From NCBI GenBank assembly GCA_013415595.1, contig JAAEEW010000023.1, forward strand, positions 1-17,246: a DNA stretch of 17,246 nucleotides, in the 5' to 3' direction. Every line of letters starts with the position of its first letter. Position 1 is the stretch's first letter. Origin of the DNA: Methanosarcinales archaeon. GTDB taxonomy: Archaea > Halobacteriota > Methanosarcinia > Methanotrichales > Methanotrichaceae. The translations under genes and the position numbers were made by a program. Under the pieces are notes generated by a model. It did no database searches and was not told the DNA's origin. It was given only the letters and a program-made list of their open reading frames with translations. Below, piece by piece: positions 6,705 through 12,764 of this stretch.

Positions 6705-6724
6705 GCACCGCATTTGCTGTGGGG

Positions 6725-8239
6725 ATGTTCAAAAAGATCCTGATCGCCAACCGTGGAGAGATAGCGATACGGGTCATGAGGGCCTGCAGAGAGCTTGGCA
6801 TCTCGACCGTAGCCGTCTACTCCGAGGCGGATAGAAATGCGCTCTTCGCCCGGTACGCTGACGAGGCGGTATTCGTCGGACCCTCCCCGGCATCCCAGAG
6901 CTATCTGAGGATGGACAAGATAATTCAGGCTGCAATGGATACCGGCGCCGAGGCGATCCATCCTGGCTACGGATTCCTGTCCGAGAATCCGGAGTTCGCC
7001 AGGAGATGCGAGGAGGAGGGCATAGTCTTCATCGGTCCTCCCAGCACGGCCATCGAGGGCATGGGATCCAAGATCACCGCCCGCCAGACCATGATGGCCG
7101 CCGGCGTCCCCGTAGTTCCCGGGACCAAGAGCGGAATCTCCGATCCGGACCAGGCGGTGACGGTGGCCGACAGCATAGGCTATCCGGTGATGATCAAGCC
7201 CGCCGCCGGAGGCGGGGGGATAGGGATGAAGATCGTCCATAACGGAAAGGACCTGCCTTCCGCCCTGTCCTCCTCTCAGTCCATAGCCAAGTCGGCCTTC
7301 GGCGACGAGACGGTCTACATCGAGAAGTACCTGGAAGAGCCCAGACACATCGAGTTCCAGATCCTGGCCGACAACAAGGGAAAGACTGTCTACGTCTCCG
7401 AGAGGGAGTGCTCCATCCAGCGCCGTCACCAGAAGCTCATCGAGGAGTCCCCGTCGCCCATCATGACCCCGGAGCTGAGGGAGGAGATGGGGACCATCGC
7501 CGTCAAGGCAGCCAGGGCCATAAACTACGTCAGCGCCGGCACGGTGGAGTTCATGTACTCCAAGGGCGACTTCTACTTCCTGGAGATGAACACCCGTCTG
7601 CAGGTGGAGCACCCCATAACCGAGATGGTCACCGGAATCGACCTGGCCAAGGAGCAGATAACCATCGCCGCCGACGGGGACATCGGATTTGACCAGAAGG
7701 ATATCAAGATCCAGGGGTGGGCCTTCGAGTGCCGCATCAACGCCGAGGACCCCCTCAACGAGTTTGCCCCCTCCCCCGGGCGGATAAAGAGGTACCGCAG
7801 CCCTGGCGGGCCAGGAATCCGGGTAGATTCCGGGGTATACACCGGCTATGTGATTCCCCCCTACTACGACTCGTTGATCTCCAAGCTGGTGGCCCACGGC
7901 CGGGACCGCAACGAGGCCATCGCCCGCATGGAGAGGGCCCTTTACGAGTACATCGTGGTGGGAGTGACCACCAACCTGCTCTTCCATAAAGCGGTTTTGA
8001 AGAACGAGCGGTTCAGAAGGGGAGATATCAACACCCACTTCATCAAGGAAGAGAACATAATGGACGACGTCAAGGTCCTGGCCAAGGAGGACCAGAAGAG
8101 CCTCTTCCTGGCCGCCGCCCTGGGAGCCGACAGCCGGAAGGTGGCAGCCATTTCCGCCGCCGTGGAGTCTTATCTGTCCCAGAATACGGTCAGCCAGAAG
8201 GATATGGCCAGCGAGGGCATGTCCCAGAGGAAGATGTAG
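6725..8239 (+). CDS. pycA: Pyruvate carboxylase subunit A (biotin carboxylase)
   Basis: This 504-residue ATP-grasp enzyme carboxylates protein-bound biotin with ATP and bicarbonate. The partner PycB then transfers the carboxyl group to pyruvate, making oxaloacetate. The N-terminus MFKKILIANRGEIAIRVMRA is the family signature. The glycine-rich ATP-grasp loop starts at K158 (KPAAGGGGIGMKIV), and EMNTRLQVEHPITE from E287 is the biotin carboxylase catalytic signature. There is no biotinyl domain, as expected for the two-subunit archaeal enzyme. The ATG at 6725 was chosen because homologs begin MF(K/N)K; the frame stays open upstream but that part has no homology-like features. The stop overlaps the birA start by one base. 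PycB is not in this window. An acetyl/propionyl-CoA carboxylase subunit is the alternative, but the birA neighbour and methanogen context favour PycA. Confidence 0.92.
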   Translation: MFKKILIANRGEIAIRVMRACRELGISTVAVYSEADRNALFARYADEAVFVGPSPASQSYLRMDKIIQAAMDTGAEAIHPGYGFLSENPEFARRCEEEGIVFIGPPSTAIEGMGSKITARQTMMAAGVPVVPGTKSGISDPDQAVTVADSIGYPVMIKPAAGGGGIGMKIVHNGKDLPSALSSSQSIAKSAFGDETVYIEKYLEEPRHIEFQILADNKGKTVYVSERECSIQRRHQKLIEESPSPIMTPELREEMGTIAVKAARAINYVSAGTVEFMYSKGDFYFLEMNTRLQVEHPITEMVTGIDLAKEQITIAADGDIGFDQKDIKIQGWAFECRINAEDPLNEFAPSPGRIKRYRSPGGPGIRVDSGVYTGYVIPPYYDSLISKLVAHGRDRNEAIARMERALYEYIVVGVTTNLLFHKAVLKNERFRRGDINTHFIKEENIMDDVKVLAKEDQKSLFLAAALGADSRKVAAISAAVESYLSQNTVSQKDMASEGMSQRKM

Positions 8240-9219
8240 TGCTGGACGTCCTGTCCTACCTCATGGATCGACCCGGTTCCTGGGTCTCCGGGGAGGAGAT
8301 GGCCTCCTCCCTGGGGATCTCCCGCGCAGCGGTATGGAAACAGATACAGATCCTGCGGTCCAGAGGCTACTCCATTTTATCGTCCACCAGGAAAGGCTAC
8401 CTGCTCGCCCAGGTTCCGGACATCCTGGACCGGCGTTCCATCACCAGAGCACTGGAGACCGGATATCTGGGACGTGAGCTTCACTACCAGAGCGAGACAT
8501 CCTCCACCAACGACCTGGCCAGAAGCGTGGTAGGCTCGGCCAGGAACGGTGCCGTGGTGCTCTCTGAGATCCAGACCTCCGGCCGGGGGAGGCTGGGCCG
8601 GGAGTGGCTCTCTCCCCGGGGCGGGGTGTGGATGAGCCTCATCCTGAAGCCGAACCTGCCCCCGGCCCTGGCCCCCCGCATCAACATGGCTGTGGGCGTG
8701 GCCCTGGCCAGGACCCTGAGCGAGCTCTACGGCCTCCAGGTGGGGATCAAATGGCCCAACGACCTGCTGGTGGGGGAGAAGAAGGTCTGCGGCATTCTGA
8801 CGGAGATAAGCGCCGAGATGGACCGCCTGAACTATGTGGTGGTGGGGGTGGGCATCAACGCCAACCTGGACGGCGGCGCGTTTCCAGGCCTGTGGAACGC
8901 CACCTCGTTGCAGCAGGAGCTGGGGCGTCGTGTTTCCAGGGAAGAGCTTATTGTGAGGTTTTTGAAGGAGGCCGAGAGGTCGCTAGAAGACATGACCTCG
9001 GATTTGGAGAAGGTCCGCCAGGAGTGGTGCCTTCGGTCCTCGACCCTGAACAGGCTGGTCAGGATCGAGCTGGCCGGAGAGGAGCTGGTGGGCACGGCCC
9101 GGTCCATCGACCAGGAGGGAGCACTTTTAATAGAGACCGAAGAAGGGACCATGAGGAGAGTCCTGGCCGGGGATTGCATTCACCTGCGGCCGGTGAAGAG
9201 AGATGATCAGGGACGATGA
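8239..9219 (+). CDS. birA: Bifunctional biotin-protein ligase / biotin repressor
   Basis: The 326-residue product begins with a winged helix-turn-helix (about residues 1-60; SGEEMASSLGISRAAVWKQI is the helix-turn-helix core), then a biotin-protein ligase domain. SETSSTNDLARS opens the catalytic domain, GRGRLGREW from residue 115 is the biotinoyl-adenylate loop, and KWPNDL from K171 is the conserved active-site motif. The C-terminal SH3-like domain follows. The enzyme attaches biotin to a carrier lysine, here most likely on PycB; the DNA-binding domain indicates that it can also repress biotin-related genes. The start is a GTG whose first base is the last base of the pycA stop, so the two genes are translationally coupled, an arrangement known in other methanogens. 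Confidence 0.94.
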   Translation: MLDVLSYLMDRPGSWVSGEEMASSLGISRAAVWKQIQILRSRGYSILSSTRKGYLLAQVPDILDRRSITRALETGYLGRELHYQSETSSTNDLARSVVGSARNGAVVLSEIQTSGRGRLGREWLSPRGGVWMSLILKPNLPPALAPRINMAVGVALARTLSELYGLQVGIKWPNDLLVGEKKVCGILTEISAEMDRLNYVVVGVGINANLDGGAFPGLWNATSLQQELGRRVSREELIVRFLKEAERSLEDMTSDLEKVRQEWCLRSSTLNRLVRIELAGEELVGTARSIDQEGALLIETEEGTMRRVLAGDCIHLRPVKRDDQGR

Positions 9220-9320
9220 TCATGGACGTGGGATCGCAGAGCGCGGGAATGGTGGCGGCGATCACGAAGGGCGATCAGGAACGACGACCAGGGAAAAAGG
9301 ATCAGGAAATAAGATGATCA
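9205..9320. repeat. GATCA-rich spacer between birA and the JAMM gene
   Basis: Six GATCA pentamers occur in 116 bp, at 9205, 9218, 9260, 9273, 9300 and 9316, often within a longer GATGATCAG or GATCAGGA context, plus one extra GATC at 9232. The first two lie at the very end of birA. The spacing is irregular. It may be a degenerate tandem duplication, an operator cluster or a methylation-site cluster. No ORF is supported in 9220-9336. Confidence 0.5.
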
Positions 9321-9336
9321 GAGAAGATGATTTGAT

Positions 9337-9762
9337 ATGAGACGAAGGGTTCAGGGAATTGCCAAAGATACGCTCAGCTTCATAATGGAAGCCTGCAGGG
9401 ACACCATGCCCAGAGAGTTCGCCGCCCTGCTGCGGGCGGAGGACGGCATCATCTCCGACGTGCTGATCCTGCCGGGGACAGACTCCAACGAACGCCAGGC
9501 CAGCGTGAAGCTCTACATGCTTCCCAACATGCAGATCGTGGGATCGGTGCACAGCCATCCAAACGGCGTCCTGCGTCCGTCGGGCCCGGACCTGGCCTTC
9601 TTCTCCCCCACCGGGAGCTACCACCTGATCGCCGGCCCCCCCTTCGACGAGCGTAGCTGGGCCTGCTTCGATCCCTCCGGCAACCCCAGGGTTCTGGAGA
9701 TCCTGGACGTCGACCTGGAGGACGACATAGACGGCTTTCTGGATGAGGAGGGGGACTTCTGA
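9337..9762 (+). CDS. JAMM/MPN-family metalloprotease (possible archaeal desampylase)
   Basis: The 141-residue protein has the complete JAMM zinc site. E27 lies in REFAALL, and HSHPNGVLRPSGPD supplies H72, H74 and D85 with S82 at the canonical HxHx7SxxD spacing. Such stand-alone archaeal JAMM proteins (Mov34/MPN/PAD-1 type) can cleave ubiquitin-like SAMP conjugates or process small modifier proteins. Others process cysteine-synthesis carrier proteins. An acidic tail (VDLEDDIDGFLDEEGDF) ends the protein. No SAMP or E1-like gene is nearby, so the substrate is unknown. The ATG at 9337 has only a weak ribosome binding site. The end of the gene (GAGGAGGGGGACTTCTGA) contains both the Shine-Dalgarno sequence and the start codon of ribL, so the two are translationally coupled. 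Confidence 0.88.
   Translation: MRRRVQGIAKDTLSFIMEACRDTMPREFAALLRAEDGIISDVLILPGTDSNERQASVKLYMLPNMQIVGSVHSHPNGVLRPSGPDLAFFSPTGSYHLIAGPPFDERSWACFDPSGNPRVLEILDVDLEDDIDGFLDEEGDF
9746..9751 (+). promoter_or_regulatory. Shine-Dalgarno sequence that fixes the ribL start
   Basis: AGGAGG inside the end of the JAMM gene ends 7 nt before a CTG codon at 9759. There is no other start codon in range, so this site supports initiation at CTG. Confidence 0.65.
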
Positions 9763-10193
9763 CCAGAGTCCTGGCCACCGGGACCTTCGACCTCATCCAC
9801 CCCGGCCACCTGCTCTACCTGGAGCAGTCGAGAGCCCTGGGCCAGGAGCTGGTGGTGATCGTGGCCCGGGACGTGAACGTAAAGCATAAACCAAAGCCGG
9901 TGGTCCCGGAGGACCAGCGGCTGAAGATGGTCTCCGCCCTCAAGGTGGTGGACAGGGCGGTCCTGGGGAGCGTGGACGACATGTTCCAGCCCATCCGGGA
10001 TCTGAAGCCGGATGTGATAACCCTGGGATACGACCAGCACTTCGACGAGGCCAGGCTGGAAAAGGAGCTGACCGCCAGGAATATCGAGGCCCGGGTAGTC
10101 AGGATAGGGGCCCACGATAGCTGCTCCTTATGCAGCTCCCGCCGGATCGTGGCCAAGATAGCGGACCGGATCAGGGCCCAGGAAAACCGCTGA
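9759..10193 (+). CDS. ribL: Archaeal FAD synthetase (FMN adenylyltransferase), CTG start
   Basis: RibL transfers AMP from a nucleotide to FMN, making FAD, the last step of flavin coenzyme synthesis in archaea. The 144-residue product reads (M)TRVLATGTFDLIHPGHLLYL. GTFDLIHPGH is the cytidylyltransferase-fold nucleotide-binding motif and requires a start at 9759. The in-frame stop TGA at 9744 leaves no ATG, GTG or TTG between it and the motif; the next ATG (9852) would delete the active site. CTG at 9759 overlaps the JAMM stop as CTGA and has AGGAGG 7 nt upstream. DVNVKHKPKPVVPEDQRLKMV and GYDQHFDE are also family features, and the C-terminal CSLCSS holds the cysteines typical of RibL. Confidence in family is high; the start codon is inferred. 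Confidence 0.9.
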   Translation: MTRVLATGTFDLIHPGHLLYLEQSRALGQELVVIVARDVNVKHKPKPVVPEDQRLKMVSALKVVDRAVLGSVDDMFQPIRDLKPDVITLGYDQHFDEARLEKELTARNIEARVVRIGAHDSCSLCSSRRIVAKIADRIRAQENR

Positions 10194-10218
10194 GGGCCCT
10201 GCCAGGCTATCGCCAGTT

Positions 10219-10228
10219 ACTTATATGG
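10219..10228 (+). promoter_or_regulatory. TATA-like box for coaD
   Basis: ACTTATATGG is centred about 28 nt upstream of the ATG at 10252, predicting a leaderless or nearly leaderless mRNA. The ATG at 10225 lies inside the box itself, which argues against that start. Confidence 0.5.
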
Positions 10229-10251
10229 ATTCCCACCCTTTTGCCGTCCGT

Positions 10252-10716
10252 ATGCCCCGAGTAGCGGTTGGCGGGACCTTCGATCCCGTTCACGACGGAC
10301 ATCTGGCACTGCTGAAGAAGGCCTTCGAGGTGGCCGGCAAAGAAGGTGAGGTGGTGGTGGCATTGACCTCCGACACCATGGCCAGAGCCCAGCGCAATCG
10401 GCCCGTCCGGGACTTCGAGACCCGTCTTCGAAACCTGGAAAATATCTTTAAAAGGGAGTTTAGAGTGGATAATTTCAGGTTCGAGAAGCTGCACAACACC
10501 TACGGGTCGGCCATAGAAGATTATTACGATTATATCGTGGTCTCCCCGGAGTCGGAGCCCATGGCCTGCCAGATCAACGTCATCCGCCGGGAGAACGACC
10601 TGTTTCCCCTGAAGATCGTCAGAATAGATTACCAGCTGGCAGAAGACAAACACCGCATCAGCTCCACCCGGATCTGGAAGGGCGAGGTAGACGAGCACGG
10701 GAAGCTCATGGCTTAA
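10252..10716 (+). CDS. coaD: Phosphopantetheine adenylyltransferase, archaeal/eukaryal type
   Basis: CoaD adenylates 4'-phosphopantetheine to dephospho-CoA, the penultimate step of coenzyme A synthesis. The 154-residue product begins MPRVAVGGTFDPVHDGHLAL, where GGTFDPVHDGH is the HxGH-type nucleotidyltransferase motif. SSTRIWKGEV near the C-terminus is the conserved second motif (usually S-S-T-R-I). The archaeal/eukaryal type is indicated by ALTSDTMARAQRNRPVRDFETRLRNL. An upstream in-frame ATG at 10225 would add nine residues (MDSHPFAVR), but it falls within the promoter and homologs start close to the motif, so 10252 is preferred. It sits 58 nt after ribL; both are HxGH nucleotidyltransferases for cofactor synthesis. 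CoA supply is relevant to acetyl-CoA-based metabolism in methanogens. Confidence 0.93.
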   Translation: MPRVAVGGTFDPVHDGHLALLKKAFEVAGKEGEVVVALTSDTMARAQRNRPVRDFETRLRNLENIFKREFRVDNFRFEKLHNTYGSAIEDYYDYIVVSPESEPMACQINVIRRENDLFPLKIVRIDYQLAEDKHRISSTRIWKGEVDEHGKLMA

Positions 10717-10847
10717 CTCATGGCTCAACTCGCAGCCGGGCATCCGACCGGGCCTTCAGGGCCAGGGATCCGGAAAGCCCCCGGTCGAAGCAAAGCCTGA
10801 CCAGAATGAGGCAGCCCTCTTCACGCTGAAATCTCACACCCGATATC

Positions 10848-11501
10848 TCAGACCTGCAATCTCTTTCCGATTTTTCTTCGCACGCTCTTGATCACGTTCC
10901 TGGCGATCATCCGGGAGGGCGTCCTCTTGCAGATTATCCCCGTCCTGCCCTGACGGATCTCCTCCAGGGCCTGGCCGGAAGAATCGGCGTTTACAACCGT
11001 CACTCCCAGCCCCACCGTCTCCAGCATGTGAGAGTCGGACCCGGCGACCATGGGCAACCCCCGGGAAGTTGCTTCCCTCCGGGCCCGGACGTTGGATAGG
11101 CCCAGGATGTAGCGGGAGTTGAATACCTCCACCGCGTCCACCGGCGGTATCCGGCCCATGCCGTGGCGGAAGTAGTGATAGGGGTGAGGGACCACGGCGA
11201 TCCCCCCCAGGTCGTGGATGGCGTCGATGGTCTCCTCCGGGCTGTGGCGGAGGGGGGGCAGCTCTTCTATGCCCAGGGCCAGCAGGTGGCCTTCCGAGGT
11301 GGAGATCTCCGCGCCCATGATCACCACCAGGTCCCGGCGAAGAACCCTGGACGCCCGGCGAGCCACCTGGGAGCCCCTGAGGGTGTCGTGGTCGGTTATG
11401 GCCACTCCCCCCAGGCCCCGGCGCCGGGCCATCTTCAGGATGTCCTCCACCCGGGCCCGGCCGTCGGAATAGTTGGAATGGATGTGCAGGTCCAGGCGCA
11501 T
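10848..11501 (-). CDS. PHP-domain metal-dependent phosphoesterase
   Basis: The 217-residue protein is a free-standing PHP (polymerase and histidinol phosphatase) domain. Metal-binding motifs appear in order: HIHSNYSDG (H6, H8, D13), ITDHDT (D37, H38, D39), GAEIS, VPHPYHY and GSDSHML. Such proteins hydrolyse small phosphoesters, for example 3',5'-nucleoside bisphosphates or histidinol phosphate, with two or three metals. The substrate here is unknown, and its C-terminus is basic (RNVIKSVRRKIGKRLQV), which might favour a nucleic-acid or nucleotide substrate. The ATG is separated from the stop of the aconitase-family gene by one base, so it is the last gene of the acl operon, translated by coupling. 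The link to citrate metabolism is positional only. Confidence 0.88.
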   Translation of the reverse strand: MRLDLHIHSNYSDGRARVEDILKMARRRGLGGVAITDHDTLRGSQVARRASRVLRRDLVVIMGAEISTSEGHLLALGIEELPPLRHSPEETIDAIHDLGGIAVVPHPYHYFRHGMGRIPPVDAVEVFNSRYILGLSNVRARREATSRGLPMVAGSDSHMLETVGLGVTVVNADSSGQALEEIRQGRTGIICKRTPSRMIARNVIKSVRRKIGKRLQV

Positions 11502-11502
11502 C

Positions 11503-12741
11503 TCAGGCCTCGCCGGGATCGGCTATGGCCCCCAGGAGGGCGGAGGCCGCTGCCGTGGCCGGGGAGGCCAGATAGACCAGCCCGCCCTTGCCCATGCGGC
11601 CGGGGAAGTTCCGGTTGGATGTGGAGAGGCAGACCTCTCCTTCCGCCAGCACCCCCATGTGGGCGCCGAGACACGGGCCGCAGCCGGGAGTGCCGATCAT
11701 CACCCCGGCCTCCAGGAGGGTCTTGATGATCCCTGCCGCCAGAGCTTCCAGGTAGACCTCTCTGGATGCCGGGATGGCCAGGGTTCTGACCGCCACCTTC
11801 TTTCCCCGCAGGATGCCGGCGGCCATTGCCAGATCCTCCAGGCGGCCGTTGGTGCAGGTGCCTATGAAGACCTGGTCCACCTCCAGCCCCTGCAGGTCAA
11901 AGACCGGCTTTACGTTGTCCACCCGGAAGGGGACCGCCAGCTGGGGCACAAGATCGCTGACGTCGAACTCCAGCTCCTCCTGGCAGGAGCCGGGGTCAGA
12001 GAACACCCTGACGTAAGGAGCTTTAAAACGGGATCTCAGGAATTCGTCCGTCTTTTCGTCTGGGGGCACTATGGCCGCCTTGGCTCCCACCTCCACCCCC
12101 ATGTTGCATAGCGTCATGCGCCCGGAGATGGTCAGCTCCTGCACGGCCTGGCCGGTGTACTCCACCGCCCTGTAGGTGGCCCCGTCGGCCCCCAGCTTTC
12201 CGGCGACGTAGAGGGCCAGGTCTTTGGCCAGCACCATGGGCATAAGACGGCCGGTGAGCTTGACGGAGATGGTCCGGGGAACCTTGAACCACAGCCTCCC
12301 CCGGGAGTAGATCTCTGCCATGTCCGTGGCCCCCACCCCGGTGCCGAAGGCCCCGAAGGCCCCGTAGGTGCAGGAGTGGGAGTCGGCCCCCACCACCAGG
12401 GTGCCGGGGAGGGCGAATCCCTGTTCCGAGAAGACCTGATGGCATATCCCGGAGCCGCAGTCGAAAAGGTTGGCTATGCCCTGGGAGCGGGCCCAGGACC
12501 GGATCTCGGCCTGCAGGGCGGCGGTGACCTCGTTGTTGGCCGGGACGATGTGGTCGAAGGGAATGACGATCCTCCTGGGATCCCACACCCTCTCCGACCC
12601 CATCTCCTGGAAGGCCTTGACCGCCAGGACGCTGGTCCCGTCGTGGGACATGGCGTAATCGATCTTGGCCTCCACGATCTCCCCGGCCCTGGCCTCCTGG
12701 CCGGAGGCCCGGGACAGTATCTTCTCGCTGATGGTGGGCAG
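11503..12741 (-). CDS. Aconitase-superfamily large subunit (LeuC/HacA-like), CTG start
   Basis: This 412-residue protein belongs to the archaeal isopropylmalate isomerase/homoaconitase large-subunit family. It has the substrate loop GADSHSCTYGAFGAFGTGVGATD and the three cysteines that bind the 4Fe-4S cluster (C296 in GTCTNGR, C354 and C357 in GCGPCLG). It would isomerise a hydroxyacid such as isopropylmalate, homocitrate or citrate with a small subunit, which is absent from the window. Its place directly after aclB-aclA suggests citrate to isocitrate, though leucine and coenzyme B synthesis remain possible. The family N-terminus (M)PTISEKILSRASG is encoded from a CTG at 12741, after GGGAGGG with 7 nt spacing. 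An in-frame TGA lies two codons upstream, and the first GTG (12675) would cut off 22 conserved residues. An ATG at 12748 is in the wrong frame. The gene begins 23 nt after aclA. Confidence 0.88.
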   Translation of the reverse strand: MPTISEKILSRASGQEARAGEIVEAKIDYAMSHDGTSVLAVKAFQEMGSERVWDPRRIVIPFDHIVPANNEVTAALQAEIRSWARSQGIANLFDCGSGICHQVFSEQGFALPGTLVVGADSHSCTYGAFGAFGTGVGATDMAEIYSRGRLWFKVPRTISVKLTGRLMPMVLAKDLALYVAGKLGADGATYRAVEYTGQAVQELTISGRMTLCNMGVEVGAKAAIVPPDEKTDEFLRSRFKAPYVRVFSDPGSCQEELEFDVSDLVPQLAVPFRVDNVKPVFDLQGLEVDQVFIGTCTNGRLEDLAMAAGILRGKKVAVRTLAIPASREVYLEALAAGIIKTLLEAGVMIGTPGCGPCLGAHMGVLAEGEVCLSTSNRNFPGRMGKGGLVYLASPATAAASALLGAIADPGEA

Positions 12742-12748
12742 GATTCAT

Positions 12749-12755
12749 CCCTCCC
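12749..12755 (-). promoter_or_regulatory. Shine-Dalgarno sequence that fixes the start of the aconitase-family gene
   Basis: GGGAGGG on the minus strand is 7 nt from the CTG codon at 12741. It directly abuts the out-of-frame ATG at 12748, which is too close for that ATG to use it. Confidence 0.6.
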
Positions 12756-12764
12756 GGTGGCGGC

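Larger units (their letters stand above)
6396..6724. other. Divergent intergenic region between the Sm-like gene and pycA
   Basis: The left part holds the promoter and ribosome binding site of the Sm-like gene. The middle is GC-rich and structured: a 7-bp hairpin GCCCTGG-ATCA-CCAGGGC at 6564-6581 and a second GGGCC/GGCCC stem near 6598-6613. The right part, ahead of pycA, holds two inverted repeats, TCAGG/CCTGA near 6664-6678 and AAGGGT/ACCCTT at 6690-6704. No ORF with family features is seen. The length would allow a small RNA or a long pycA leader. Confidence 0.45.

Noticed and set aside
6572..8038. 488-codon open frame on the minus strand opposite pycA
   Set aside because: It is a shadow of pycA, with no motif and with composition dictated by the opposite strand.
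12023..12748. 241-codon minus-strand frame with an ATG at 12748 directly after GGGAGGG
   Set aside because: It is out of frame with the aconitase-family gene it overlaps, and the translation is low-complexity Gly/Arg/Pro. The ATG abuts the Shine-Dalgarno with no spacer.
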